Assembly (NCBI GenBank): GCA_050084985.1
Contig: JBITNC010000002.1
Coordinates: 23,560,001-23,624,000, forward strand
DNA from: Nageia nagi
Taxonomy: Eukaryota > Pinophyta
Length of the DNA: 64,000 nucleotides
Reading direction: 5' to 3'
In this document: positions 25,341-37,294 of the stretch, piece by piece
How positions within the stretch are numbered: the first letter of the stretch is position 1
Layout: each line of letters opens with the position of its first letter
Translations under genes and position numbers: made by a program
Notes under the pieces: model-generated
What the model saw: the letters and a program-made list of their open reading frames with translations, nothing else
Told to the model about the DNA's origin: nothing
Database searches by the model: none

Positions 25341-26660
25341 CTAAAAGCCTTTTTTATGTAAACCATATCCCAAAAATAAGCACTGAATGACACATGGGTC
25401 CATTTTGGTATGCTGATTCTTATGGAGGTGGACAAAAGCAACACACCCAAAAATTCTAGGAGGAAGCATCAATATTGAAGGAAGGGGTATATGAGTAGAG
25501 AGGATTTGTAAGGGGGTTTTAAAGTGTAAAATTTTAGATGGCATATGGTTGATTAAGTACATGGCAGTAGCCATAGCATCCCCCCAATGGCAACTCAGCA
25601 CCATTGCTCCAAGGAGTAGGGCACGGGATGTTTCCAAAATATGCCAATTTTTCCTCTTGATGACACCATTTTGTTGTGGTGTGTGTGAGCATGAGTTCTC
25701 ATGGATGAGGCCATGTTGTTGGAAATAGGCTTGAAATCTTTGGTTGATGAATTCACCACCATTATCGGAATGAATAATTTTTATCTTGGAAGAGAATTGA
25801 GTCTGAACCATGGCATGAAATGCTTGAAATATGGTGAAAACTTCATCTTTGGTTTTTAGCTGATAGAGCCATGTCATTCGAGTACAATCTTTGAAAAAAA
25901 TTATAAACCAATGGTGACCAGAGGAAGTAGGTATTGGGGATGGTCCCCACACATTAGAGTGCATCAATGCAAATGGAGTAGTAGTTTTATTCAAGCTAAC
26001 TGGATAAGAAACTTGTTGGCTTTTAGCCTTGATACATGTATCACATTTAAAGTCCACATTCTACAAATGGAAAAATAAAGATAGGAGTAGATGCTGGAGA
26101 TAGCTAAATGATGGGTTCCCCAAGCACCTATGCCATAGCCAAATCTACCATTCATGGCTACTGGTTTGATGGTGCATGTGATTTGCTTTGCCTAGGTTGA
26201 AGTCATCAAGGTAGTATAGTCCCTCTCTCTTAGTACCATGCCCAATAATCTCCTTGCTGAGAACATCTTGAAGAAGACAAAAAGTAGAGTATATCAGCAC
26301 AACACAATTAAGCTCTTTAGTAACTTGAATCACATACATCAACTTGTTGGAGAGGGATGGAACAAGAAGTGTGTGAGCTAGAGAGAGAGAAGGAGATAGG
26401 GACACAGTTCTAGCCCCTGTGATTGGGTAAGTGGCCCCATTGGCATTGGCAATGAAATTCATTCATGTTTGAGTTGTGTTGTAGAAGTCATTTGGATCAA
26501 ATGTCATATGATCTATCACTCCAGACTCGATAATCCAAGCATCATTATTCTGAGTAGTAGAGCTGCAAAAAACTTGACCATAATTACCTTGATTTGGGGT
26601 TAAGGTAGAATGTTTAACTACAGGAATAAGAGAGAGTTGAGATCCAACCATGGCTACCAC
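25341..26660 (-). pseudogene. Copia element 3 protease and integrase
   Basis: The protease is at about 26463-26580 and reads WIIESGVIDHMT, with Glu where the catalytic Asp of D-S-G is expected. The piece at 26145-26462 is the pre-integrase domain (SNKLMYVIQVTKEL, GLYYLDDFN). Integrase spans 25341-26057 (238 residues) and keeps the DDE signature: MHSNVWGP (first position changed to Asn), IHSDNGGEFIN and TPQQNGVIKRKN, where the usual catalytic Glu is Lys or displaced. It is close to complete but probably not active. Confidence 0.8.
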
Positions 26661-27613
26661 TACTCAACCTGGGACATCTTTAGTTGCAAGAGCATTTTGT
26701 TTCTTTTAGGCTTGTAATTCATGCCACCAGTCTAGGTAGCCATGTAATTTGAAATAGGTTTCCTGAGTGTGTTTTGTACTCCCATAGTGAGTGCATTTAT
26801 TCCCATCAGAATGACCTTTGCAGCATGAGGAGGACCCAAAATTATGTGACTAGCTAGATTTCATGCCTTTGATGGCCATAATAGCACCACTAGCCACTAC
26901 TTCTGCTCCCAATATAATCACATATTGTCAGAGATCTTCCCTTCGAACATGAGCATATGCCTGCTCAATTGAAGGGAAAGGTTTCAGGAAAAGAACATCA
27001 CTCCAAACATGATCCAATTGATCATATAGTCTATTAAAAAAAGTGTATACTCACTCCTGTAAAATGGAGTTGTAGCTTTGTATGTCAATTTCACATTTCA
27101 TTAGATTCAGTCGATAAAAATCGATCTCTCGCCACAATCCCTGTAGATCATTATAGTAATTTTCTATAGATCTTCCTACTTGCTTCATTCGAGATACATG
27201 ACATCTGAGCTCATATACCTGCGAGGTGTTAATTCCATCAAAGTATGTTGTGGTAGCAGAGTCCCATACCTGCTTAGCCATTGGTAGCGAATAAAGTTCA
27301 CGACCAAGGAATGGTCCATGGAGTTGATCAACCAGCCTTTCACCATGGCATTTTCAATGCACCACTTATGAAAGGAGGGGTTGGTTTTTGGTGGTTGGGG
27401 GTAGTCTCCATTGATGTATCCCAGTTTGTCTTTTCCTAAGATGTACATCTCAATAACTTGGGACCATAATCCATAGTTGGAACCATCCAACTTGATGTTG
27501 ATTGGAACCATCGGGGAATCAGTGATGGGAGAGGAAGAGATCTTGACCCTTGACAAAACCTCCATCATTTTTGATGTTAGACTATCAAGGATGTTTTTAG
27601 TGGAGTCAACCAT
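26661..27613 (-). pseudogene. Copia element 3 gag
   Basis: Gag starts at ATG 27613, 70 nt inside the LTR (MVDSTKNILDS). The gag core has IKLDGSNYGLWSQVIEMYIL and GDYPQPPKTNPSFHKW. A frameshift near 27280 moves the frame; the next piece reads AKQVWDSATTTYFDGINTSQ and SRMKQVGRSIENYYNDLQGLW. A zinc-knuckle remnant of the CTHYGSTKHTQETYFKLHGY type follows near 26740-26820, two of its Cys changed to Tyr. Confidence 0.8.
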
Positions 27614-27671
27614 GAAGGTCGAGCAAAATCTTGACCCCTGCCTGATCAAAAAATAGGGAACCCAAGATCAT

Positions 27672-27683
27672 GCCATGATACCA
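27672..27683 (-). promoter_or_regulatory. Primer-binding site, copia element 3
   Basis: The minus strand reads TGGTATCATGGC directly after the LTR end (...TTGACA). The first eight bases match the initiator-Met tRNA 3' end exactly. Confidence 0.85.
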
Positions 27684-27900
27684 TGTCAACTATGACTTTC
27701 TTTCATATCAATTTCATAAAATTGAGTACAAGATATAGAGATACAAGAAACTATTTTTGGAAGCTATTATACGTATGTACAATATTCATGGCTACAATCA
27801 TGTTTGTCCCTTGAATGAAGGGATTCCTAAATCTAAGATTTCCATAACTGGCTAATTGTGGGACTCACACCAACAGCTAATTGTGGGACTCATGCCAATA
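27684..27900 (-). repeat. 5' LTR of copia element 3
   Basis: The repeat is 217 bp, matching 23015-23231 over its full length with no gaps. The outermost bases on the minus strand are TATTGGC, so the canonical TG has mutated to TA. Confidence 0.93.
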
Positions 27901-27905
27901 ATTTC

Positions 27906-30480
27906 TTCTACAGGATAAGTCATTTTTTATTTTTTATATTTTTGGCCATTATTTCCATCTAAAAAATGGATCCAAGAGGTACACAATTGAATCATTTTGA
28001 ATCAATAGTAGATAAATTAAGAGATAGTCAAGTAATTATCCATCCTTATATCTTTGTTAAGCATCCTTGAGGATTAACATAAATCTTTGTAATATATTCA
28101 TTCTTGTATTGCATTCATTCTACAATAGCAATATTAGATATATAATTATGTAATTATTTATTATGCCTATGTGGTGTGTTTTCTATTTACTAGATTGTAT
28201 GTATGAGAAACTATTTTCATATACGAGATAAAGTAACAAAAGGTGTGATTTATATAATTAATATCATCTTCACTAGCTAGGTATTTATTATTGTTTCATT
28301 TATGCATTCATTCAAGAGTTATTTATAGTTCTCTCAATCCATCCTTTTATATACAAATTTTCTTATGGAAGCTATAAATTTAATTATAGGCCTCATTTAT
28401 ATTAGATTATTTTTTAGATATCCATTTTTAATACATTTCAAAAAATATATAAGAAATTCCATGGGTTTTTGAACATTTTGTTAGTAGAAAATGAATTTGA
28501 ATATATGAGAAATTTTTAATTGAAATCAATAAAAAAGTATTTTTTATATATAAAGTATCCTTGAGTTTTAGATTCCCTAATATTCGATATATTATTTGGT
28601 CTAAATGATGTGAACACCTTAGTAGCAGAGCTTACATGACTTGAATGCTTTAATTTCTTAAGAGTTTGAAAATAGTTTTCTAAAAAAATATTATCAATAC
28701 TATATTAGTAAAAAATTGTGTATAGATATATCAATTGATATTCATTATTTTGTAAAATAACTAAAAATGATATTGCATGAATAATATAGAAATTTATACA
28801 AGAAGAATGGAATAGACAATGTTCTTAACAATGATTTGATCTTTGATTTATGACATGCTGATTCTGAATTTGTTGCATATAATTTTTGAAATCTAAATCT
28901 TCTTTTGGATCTACTTTTTAGATTTTAATTAATTTTACTTATTTCCCTTGTAGTATTGTTTCCCTTTATGCAAGCCTTGAATAGTGTTGATGCCATTATT
29001 CCTAAGTATTTTAATTCTCTTCTTTCCCTTTTCTAATTTTTCATTTTCCTTTAATATTTTATTTTATACTCTAGCTAAAACTAAAATTGCATCGAGATGA
29101 AACTAAAATTGAACCTACCCCTAACAGAGACTAAATTTTTAAGAACTTGTTTGCTTTTGATTTTCTATTTATTGATTTTTTTAAATATGATATACAACTA
29201 GATATGGATGATAATGCCCCAGCTAGGCATTCAATATATTTTATTAACATGAAATATTTTTAGCCTGATGAGAAAATAAGAGAGATGTAAAGATCAAGAG
29301 ATAATGACTTGACATTTGATAGAAAAGATGAGGATGAGAATATTAAAATTAAAAAATAATGAACCTTATAGAAAATTGATAGAAATGATGAGCATGAGGT
29401 GATGGCAGGTGTGATGCACCCAAATGTGTCCACCCTGCACCCAAGTGGAGGATCAAGGTTGCACTACCAATGCTACCGCTAGAGTTTATCTTATGAGAAA
29501 TGATGGATAGATGCTCTTGATGTCTATACCTGCAAGTAAACAAAGGTTAATGGGACCTCAATACTCTAGTCCCTTAAGAACCTAGAGTGTGATCAAAGAG
29601 AGGTGTTAAACCTTCTTGATAGAATATAAAACCCCTAATCCATAATCAAATGGGAATTCAAAAGCAAGTAAATACCTACAATACAATATGACATGCTCAT
29701 TCTATGCTAAGATAATAATAAAATGATAAACATAATCTAAACTACAATGAATCTAGCCTGCAATAATATTATATGCACAAATAAATACATAAAAATACTA
29801 TACACAAAGTATACAAGTTCTCCAATGCTACAAGATAGCTTCTAATGCTCTTCAATGCTCTCTAACACCTATAAGAAATCTTAAGACATGTTATGGGGTA
29901 TGCTAGAGGTGATTAGGGATTGGGATAGTGCTCAAGGCTTTGACTAGGTGATGGAGGAAGGTTAGTAATGGTAATGAGCAAAAATGATGCAAATGGAAAA
30001 GAGAGGAAAAATAAAATTCAAATTTAACTTATAGATTAGGCATCAAACTAGTAGGATGGTTGACCTAGTCCATTGGTTGATTAGCAAGCTAACCAATCGA
30101 TAGACTAGGGACACCAGTATGTTAGTTCAATGCTTGACACATAGGATCAAAAATAGATATGATGTAATGATTGGATAAAAGCATAAAGATGCAAAATGAT
30201 TAGGAGAAAAATAATGATTTTGAGGTGCTTCTAGATTCCCCCTTTTGAGGTGAGCTTTACAAGATGCAAAAGTCAACTCAAAAGCCAAAGAGAAAATGAT
30301 GATGATCAAATGATAATGGTCAAAGAGATATTGATAATGATTATTATCAATGACTAATAACATTTCATTTACATGAAGGGATGTGGAGGTACATAAACCT
30401 ACCACATGCTAAAGCACAAATGCTAGATGGTCAAGAGTTGAGGTGAGTCAAAACTCTAAGGCATGATCATGATATCAAAA
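27906..30480. other. AT-rich non-coding stretch
   Basis: No gene is supported. A 35-codon open frame starts at 27967 (+ strand, MDPRGTQLNHFES) but resembles nothing known. The part 29380-30130 is less AT-rich and may be transposon leader or LTR. I found no repeat partner for it in the window. Confidence 0.3.
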
Positions 30481-30490
30481 GGAAACTTTA

Positions 30491-30825
30491 CCCCATGATG
30501 AATGGAAAGTAAAGAAAAAAATAATGAAAGCAAAAATCATTTTGCAAGCAAGAAAAGAATAAAGAATGATGGCCTTGTCCTATGCTACATGATGAATGGA
30601 AAGAAAAGGAAAGATAAGTCTTTCCCCATGCTGAATGAAAAGCAAGGAAAATAATGATAAGATCTTGCCCCATACTTGAAATAACAAAGATAAATATTTC
30701 CCCATGCTCAATGGAAAGGAAGAGAAATAAGGGTTGAGGATAACTTTATCCCATGTTGAATAGAAATCAAAGGAGATATCCCCAAAAATATATCTTTTTC
30801 CCATGTTGAATATAAAGAAAAGATA
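30491..30825. repeat. Degenerate tandem repeat, CCCCATGNTGAATGGAAAG motif
   Basis: Seven diverged copies of a roughly 20-bp motif start near 30491, 30579, 30624, 30668, 30700, 30750 and 30800, separated by A-rich spacers so that the period varies from 32 to 88 bp. The minus strand stays open over long parts, giving repeated His/Trp-Gly peptides, but I do not consider that coding. Confidence 0.55.
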
Positions 30826-31156
30826 TTGAAAATGATCAAAGTGATATTATGTGCAATGTGATGCAAAGTCAACATAGTCATGTGAAGGGTATATATGGCT
30901 ATAACACCTCTTGGTAGCAACATTTTCGTATTGTAACCAATTTTCATTATACCAACATCTTGTTGATGCTCATGTATTTTCTTTGATTGGGCTTAATATC
31001 AAAATATTTGCTTGTAATTACTTTGGTAGGATATCTAATAATGACTCCTCCAAAGTAGTGAAGTTTCTAATTTACCTTAGATTGTGGGGTTGTTCTTGCT
31101 CATGCATGATTATTTGTTGATTATTTTCTTAGTTAAATTGATGGTTTGTTTTGATA

Positions 31157-32054
31157 TACTTAATAGTTTTTATTACACTTTTGACTCTGATAATAATTCT
31201 TCTTATGTAATTTGATATCACCTAATTGGATATTGAGTTCCTCAATGAGCTTTCCTTGCAACAAGAAATCCTTGAAAGATTTATGTTGTTGGATTTGCAA
31301 GATATAAGATATTTGCTTGTTACATCTATTACTAAAAATCTTGATAAGTTCATCTTGTGGAAACTTATATGATAAATCTATTACAATCGGTCTCCATCTA
31401 GTCACATAATCATTGATAGACTCATCATAATATTGTCATATTTTTGTTAAGTCCTTTAAATATATTTTTTCCTTATGTTTATGGAAAAATAATCCAAGAA
31501 GAGAATTGGATAGTTACCCAAAATAATATATTCTATGCTAAGGTAATTTATTATACCAATCCAAAGCTTGGCATGCTAAAGTTATTGGAAATATCCTAAG
31601 TATGAGGACATCATCATTTCATATAAGATAGTATGAATACTTGAATTACCTCAATTGCTCCTATGGATATTCTTTCTATTTAAACTTTGCTATTTTAGGA
31701 ACCTCAAAATTGTAGGGAAATGACTTGATTTGATCCAAAGGGTTAATATGTTCATTTATAATCGATTGATAACATAGGTTGCTTTTGCTTTGATTGTTGA
31801 TCCTTGATTCCATATCTTGCAAAATCTTCAAGATATCATCATGAATTATTGGAGGTTGTTGTGTTACCATGCTTTGTACTTGATATGTTGGTTTATAGCC
31901 TTGTAACATGCTTTGTCCCGATGGTTGATTCCATGTCAGATTAGGAACAAATTGACTTTGAGGTACATATGCTTGAGTTTATGGATGAACCAATTAATTA
32001 ATGTATCCTTGAATATTATATGATGGTTGCTTCATAAAAAAAGAGGGGAGAGCA
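31157..32054 (-). pseudogene. Ty3-type gag, C-terminal part (split by element 4)
   Basis: This is the gag core of a Ty3-like element. On the minus strand, after a Gln/Pro-rich part (31676-31909), come FEVPKIAKFK, a TLACQALDWYNKLP segment near 31560, then YYDESINDYVTRWRPI near 31400-31430, which are hallmarks of the retrotransposon gag fold. The end, 31160-31400, is Lys/Gln-rich. Two or three stops and frameshifts occur. The upstream part of the same gag lies at 37295-38088, on the far side of the element 4 insertion. No protease or RT follows toward lower coordinates. Confidence 0.7.
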
Positions 32055-32059
32055 CTAAC

Positions 32060-32578
32060 TGAAGGATTTTGACAATTACAGAATATTGGAACATCAAAAA
32101 ATAGATTGCATTACTATGGAGCAAGATTACAATCCTAGAGCTTCAAAAAACATTTCTAGAGCTCGTCAGGAGCTAGTCTGGAGCTCATCTGGAGCTTGTA
32201 TGGAGCTCATCTGGAGTTCATCTGAAGCACGTCTGGAGTTCATCTGGAGCACATCCAGAGTTCATCTGGAGCTCATCTAAAGTCCCTTTCCTAGTGCTCT
32301 ATCTTCCTACTCTACCTAAGTTAGTTTGCTATTAAAGTATTTACAGCTCTCATCCACTACCCCACTGCGGCTGCATGCAAGTGGAACACATACAAACGTT
32401 ACGTTGCAAGTTTGTTCCCAACTACTTCATTAGATTAAATAGTTTTAGCATATTCTTGCTGTAGCCACCAACTACATAGCCTCCAATCATAGTAGCCCGT
32501 TAAACTATGTAACAAGAAAAGAAAATGCCTCAGCCAAGACAAGTGGAGTGAAATGAATTTGAAGCTGAGTTGTCTACA
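32060..32578 (-). repeat. 3' LTR of copia element 4
   Basis: The repeat is 519 bp. On the minus strand it starts TGTAGACAACTC and ends ATCCTTCA. A purine tract (CAAGGGGGAGAA) lies at 32579-32590. The array of 11-bp units sits at about 32177-32281. Confidence 0.95.
32177..32281. repeat. 11-bp minisatellite inside LTR (9 units)
   Basis: Nine tandem units of CTGGAGCTCAT and close variants such as CTGGAGTTCAT and CTGGAGCACGT. The partner LTR has eight units at about 36898-36985. Confidence 0.85.
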
Positions 32579-35500
32579 TTCTCCCCCTTGATGCAAAGAG
32601 GACTCACCATGGAGTCTCTAAGCATCACATACTGAGCTTTGACAACACCTTTTATGAAAATATTAGCCAAGTTGATCTTGGTGTTGCAATAGTGAAGCTC
32701 AATTTGGTCCTTCTCCACCATGTCACGAATGAAGTGGTACTTGAGTTGGAAGTGCTTTGACCTACTGTGGTGGATGGGATTATGTGCCAACTAAATGGCA
32801 CTTTGGTTATCACAGTAAAGAATTGTTGGTCCATGTTATTTCTCACCAATTTCATCAAGTAGTTTCCTTAGCCATAAGGCTTGTGCACTAGCTACGGTGA
32901 GGGCTATATACTCAGCCTCACAATAAGAGAGAGCAACTGTAGATTGCTTCTTAGAACTCCATGTTATCATTCCTGAACCAAGTGAGAAACATTGCCCAGA
33001 AGTGGACTTCCTATCATCCAAATTGCTACCCCAATCACTGTCACTAAAACCAACAAGCTTAAACTTTTCAACATGAGAGTAGTGAAGACCATAACCAATG
33101 GTACCTTTAACATACCTCAAAATGCATTTTACAGCCTTCAAATGCAAAATAGAAGGATCATTCATGTATCTAGATACCAAAGAGATAGCAAATTGTATAT
33201 CAGGCCTAGTGTTGCAAAGGAACATAAGGCTGCCAACTATGCTTCTAAATTTTGTCACACTTGCTTTTGGAGCACCATCATCCTTACAAAGTAACTCACC
33301 ATGAGCTACAGGATTGTGAATAACAGTACAATTCATCATACCATACTTAGAAAGCATGTCCCTTGCATATTTACTTTGACAAACAAAAATCTCTTCTTAA
33401 CATTGGTGGACCTCCATGCCAAGAAAGTACCTCATAAGGCCCAAATCCTTCATTTCAAACTCATTCATCAAATCAGTCTTAAATTTGTTGTTCAAGATGG
33501 GATCACTTCCCATATATATCAAATCATCAACATAAAGAGAAACAAGCAAAGTCTGATTACCTTCTCTCTTGATGTAGAGTGTTGGCTCATTCTTGCTCCT
33601 CATGAGTCCAAAATTCTGAAAGTATCCATCTATGCGAGTGTACCAAGCTCTTGGAGCTTGCTTAAGACCATACAAGGCCTTCTTGAGCTTGTACACATGA
33701 TGTTCTTTTCCTTGCACTTGAAAACTTTGAGGCTGTTGTACAAAAACCTCTTCATCCAAGTAACCATTCAAGAATGCACTCTTCACATCCATGTGGTAAA
33801 CACTCCAATGGTTTTGGGTAGCCATTGAAAGAAGCAACCTTACTGTTTCTTGCCTTGCAACCGGTGCAAAAGTCTCTTCAAATTCTACACCATGTTTTTG
33901 TGTGAAGCCTTTAGCAACCAATCTTGCTTTGTGTCTCTCTATGGTACCATCACTGTTGTACTTGGTCTTGTAGACCCACTTGGAACCCACACACCTCTTT
34001 CCTTTGGGCAACTCACAAAGTTCCCAAGTGTCATTTTTGTTTATGGAGTGAAGCTCCTCTTGCATAGCCTTCACCCACATGTTTTTGGTGCAATCTTCCT
34101 CATAACAAGATGGATCAAAAATAGAAATATTAGTATTTGGGACTGCACACAAAGCATAGTTCACCATCTCACCCTTTGGATCCTCATCAAGTTCCATATT
34201 GCTAAATTGCTTAACAAACTTCTCCATTTCATGAAATTGACTTCTTGTTAATATTTGATGGAAATTTTGATCTAAAACTCGAGAAGGAGGATGGTTTTGA
34301 AAGTGTCTTTTACCTCTCTTGGTCTTCATCACTTCTTGGATCACTTTTGAAGAGCCACCACTTGAAGGTGAGCTTGGAGTGGATTTTGAGCTTTGAGATG
34401 GACTTGATGGAGGACTTGGAGGCACCACTTAGAGGTTTGGAAGAGAATTTGATCTCTTGGGCTGTACATTCTTTGCTTATGAAGTATCTTCATGGCTGGT
34501 CACTCCTCCTCCAATGTCTACAATGCATTTTTGCTGCTGTCCATACACTTTCCCCTCCTCAAAAATGACATCCTGGGAGACAAGTGTTTTCTTGGTTTTG
34601 GGGTTGTAAAGCCTATATGCTTTACTCTCATCACTGTATCCAATGAACACACATGGTTCACTCTTTGCATCCAACTTTTTTCTATGCTCCTTTGGCACAT
34701 GAGCATATGCCAAACACCCAAAAACTCTGAAATGCCGGACAGTAGGCTTCTTATCATACCAAGCCTCATAGGGGGTCTTGCCATCAATGGCACTAGTGGA
34801 ACACCTATTCAAGATGTAGTTTGCTATCTTTACCACTTCAGCCCAATACATGTAATGCAATTTTTTGGATTGCATCAAACATCTTGCCATCTCCATGAGA
34901 GTTCTATTCTTCCTCTCTGCCACACCATTTTGTTGAGGAGTATAGGCTGTAGTAAACTGTCTTTTGATGCCATTTTGCTTGAAAAACTTAGAAAAATCAG
35001 TAGAAGAATACTCTCCTCCTCTATCACTCCTCACACATTTAATCTTATGTTCACATTCATTCTCAACCATCTCTTTGAATTCTTTAAAAAACTCAAATGC
35101 TTCATCTTTATGCTTCAAAAAATAGACCCAACTCATTCTACTAAAATCATCAATGAAGGTGAGAAAATAAGAACTCATACCAAGACTTTTGTTTTGCATT
35201 GGTCCACATAAATCAGTATGAACCAACTATAGTGGGAATGAGGCCCTCCATGCTTTCCCATGATCAAATTTCTGCCTTGTTTGCTTGCCCAACACACAAC
35301 CTTCACAAACTGATTTTGGATTTTCAACAAGAGGTAAACCATGAACTAGCTCATGAGATAGTTTCAAACTACTGAAATTTACATGTCCAAATCTAAGATG
35401 CCATAACCAGGACTCATCTTTAACAGCCACATTTGCAAGAATATTATCCCCCTTTTCTCCAAGTTTCAATGGGAATAAACAATTTGGAGACATCTTAACA

Positions 35501-36020
35501 GTAGAAACTAACTTATGCCCATGGTTCTTATCAAAAATTTTACACTTACCCTCATCAAATACTAGCTTGTAGTTATTTTCCAACATCTACCCAATACTCA
35601 ACAAACTATGAGCCATATCCGGAGTGTGATACACATTGTGCATCTTCTTCATCCCATGCTTGGTAGGCACCTCAAGCATGCCTTTGCCAGCCACCTCAAT
35701 TGCAGAATTATTGCCAAGTTTGATACTTGACTTGTAGGAATGGTCCATGGATGAAAGTAGCTCCCCCTTACCGGTCATATGGTTTGAACATCCAGAGTCC
35801 AACAACCAAGTCTCCTCTTGTTTTGTTTTAGCCATATTGGCTGTCTCCTCCATGGAAAGAAAGAGAGTTTCACCATACTCTTCTTCCTCTCCAAAATTTG
35901 CCACTTTTCCATCACCATTTGCCGCTTGTTTTGCTCTACACTCCCTCTCATAATGCCCATACTTGTTGCAGTAGTAACATTGAGCATTCCTCTTGTCACC
36001 ATTGCTTCTACCTCTTCCTC
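32530..36020 (-). pseudogene. Copia element 4 pol (single frame, about seven stops)
   Basis: This is the polyprotein that cuts, copies and inserts the element. All pieces share one minus-strand frame. In order: CCHC knuckle CYYCNKYGHYEREC (35938-35979); protease WLLDSGCSNHMTG (about 35790-35830); pre-integrase domain (35227-35586); integrase (34477-35226) with HTDLCGP, SDRGGEYSS and QQNGVAERKN carrying the DDE residues; RT (33397-34428) with YVDD intact at 33523-33534; RNase H (32836-33357) ending ASAQALWLRKL; and a C-terminal tail to 32530, 49 nt inside the LTR. Stops fall at about 35587, 35227, 34477, 34430, 33397, 32836 and 32792. No frameshift is seen within pol. Confidence 0.9.
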
Positions 36021-36674
36021 TTATGCTGGAATAGCCTCCTCTTTACTGGATTGGACTGGTTCATCATCAACCATTTCTTCATGAGACATAAGGCAGCCAA
36101 TGAGAGAATCTATCTCCATTTGAGAGAGGTCTTTTGTCTCCATCAATATCACAGCAATGTGATGCCACTTCTTGGTAAGAGATCTCAGAATTTTTTTTAT
36201 TACAATGGCCTTCTCCAAGGTCTCTCCAAGAGTTAGCATTTTGTTCACAATCTCTTTCACTCTAACACAATAATCTGAAGCTTTTTCACTCTCCTTCATT
36301 TTTAAATTCTCAAATTCTGCCCTTAGAATCTGCAATTTTACCTCCTTCACTTGATCACTCCCTTGGAATCCTACCTTCAACACAGCCCAAGCCTCTTTGG
36401 CTATCTTGCAGCCTGCAATTCTTGGAAAAATGCTCCTATCAAGAGCTACTTGGAGATGAGACAAGGCAAGAGAGTTCTTGCTCCTACATTCCTTCATAGC
36501 TTTCTTATCTTCTACAGAAAGAGAGCTCCAATCTGCTGGCTCTACATAGCCATCATCAATAACATCCCACAAATCTTTGCCAATGAGCAAAGTTTGTATC
36601 TTGATGCTCCAATATCCATAGTCAATGCCATCAAACTCTGGAATGGGAATGGATGAGCTTGTGTTGCTGGCCAT
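36021..36674 (-). pseudogene. Copia element 4 gag
   Basis: This is the capsid protein of element 4. I take the start as ATG 36674 (MASNTSSSIPIPEFDG), 108 nt inside the LTR; the open frame extends five codons further but that start lies in the leader. The gag core shows YGYWSIKIQTLLIGKDLWDV and LRSLTKKWHHIAVILMETKD. The frame stops at 36021, where the sequence in the next frame continues into a Gly/Arg-rich linker (GGYSSIRGRGRSN) and the CCHC knuckle. A one-base indel therefore separates gag from pol, which were probably one polyprotein. Confidence 0.88.
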
Positions 36675-36767
36675 TATACCTGCAAACAAGAAACCAAAAC
36701 ACTACAAGCAACTTTTGCAATTGCTAGAAGCCACAGGCTTTCTCAAACCCAGCTCAGACCCAACAAT

Positions 36768-36779
36768 GCTCTGATACCA
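36768..36779 (-). promoter_or_regulatory. Primer-binding site, copia element 4
   Basis: The minus strand reads TGGTATCAGAGC, an exact match to the initiator-Met tRNA primer site, two bases inside the LTR end. Confidence 0.95.
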
Positions 36780-36781
36780 AA

Positions 36782-37289
36782 TGAAGGATTTTGACAATTA
36801 CAGAATATTGGAACATCAAAAAATAGATTGCATTACTATGGAGCAAGATTACAATCCTAGAGCTTCAAAAAACATTTCTAGAGCTCGTCAGGAGCTAGTT
36901 TGGAGCTCGTCTGGAGCTCGTCTGGAGTTCATCTGGAGCACGTCTAGAGTTCATCTGGAGCACATCCAGAGTTCATCTGGAGCTCATTTGAAGTCCCTTT
37001 CCTAGTGCTCTATCTTCCTACTCTGCCTAAGTTAGTTTGCTATTAAAGTATTTACAACTCTCATCCACTACCCCGCTGCGGCTGCATGCAAGTGGAACAC
37101 ATACAAATGTTACATTGCAAGTTTGTTCCCAACTACTTCATTAGATTAAACAATTTTAGCATATTCTTGCTGTAGCCACCAACTGCATAGCCTCCAATCA
37201 TAGTAGCCCATTAAACTGTGTAACAAGAAAAGAAAACGCCTCAGCCAAGACAAGTGGAGTGAAAAGAATTTGAAGCTGAGTTGTCTACA
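36782..37289 (-). repeat. 5' LTR of copia element 4
   Basis: The repeat is 508 bp and aligns with 32060-32578 along its whole length apart from one missing 11-bp unit in the internal array at about 36898-36985. Confidence 0.95.
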
Positions 37290-37294
37290 CTAAC

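Larger units (their letters stand above)
23010..27905 (-). mobile_element. Ty1/copia element 3, complete with target duplication
   Basis: This is a structurally complete copia insertion, 23015-27900 (4886 bp), flanked by the 5-bp direct repeat ATTTC at 23010-23014 and 27901-27905. The LTRs are 217 bp each and differ at 10 positions by my count (4.6%), eight of them transitions. A primer-binding site sits next to the right LTR and a purine tract next to the left. Gag, CCHC, protease, integrase, RT and RNase H are all recognisable on the minus strand. A few stops and frameshifts interrupt them, but the RT YVDD box is intact. The lineage differs from elements 1, 4 and 6. Confidence 0.93.
32060..37289 (-). 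mobile_element. Ty1/copia element 4, complete with target duplication
   Basis: This is the best-preserved transposon in the window: 5230 bp, flanked by the direct repeat CTAAC at 32055-32059 and 37290-37294. The LTRs are 519 bp (32060-32578) and 508 bp (36782-37289); the 11-bp difference equals one unit of an internal tandem repeat. I count about 19 substitutions (3.7%), 18 of them transitions. The primer site TGGTATCAGAGC is exact. Gag occupies one frame and the whole of pol another, with only a few stops. The YVDD box and the integrase DDE residues are present. It sits inside the Ty3-type gag of the surrounding element. Confidence 0.95.

Noticed and set aside
30127-30947. Several 61-92 residue minus-strand open frames
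   Set aside because: They come from the A-rich degenerate repeat and show no domain; the recurring His/Trp-Gly peptides follow from the DNA repeat.
32177-32281. Short regularly spaced repeats as a CRISPR-like array
   Set aside because: The 11-bp units are contiguous with no unique spacers, lie inside a copia LTR and are in a plant genome.
33301-35211. Long open frames on the + strand (33301-33828, 33850-34251, 34492-35211)
   Set aside because: They lie opposite the well-supported pol of element 4 and have no recognisable domain; they are mirror frames of a conserved coding strand.
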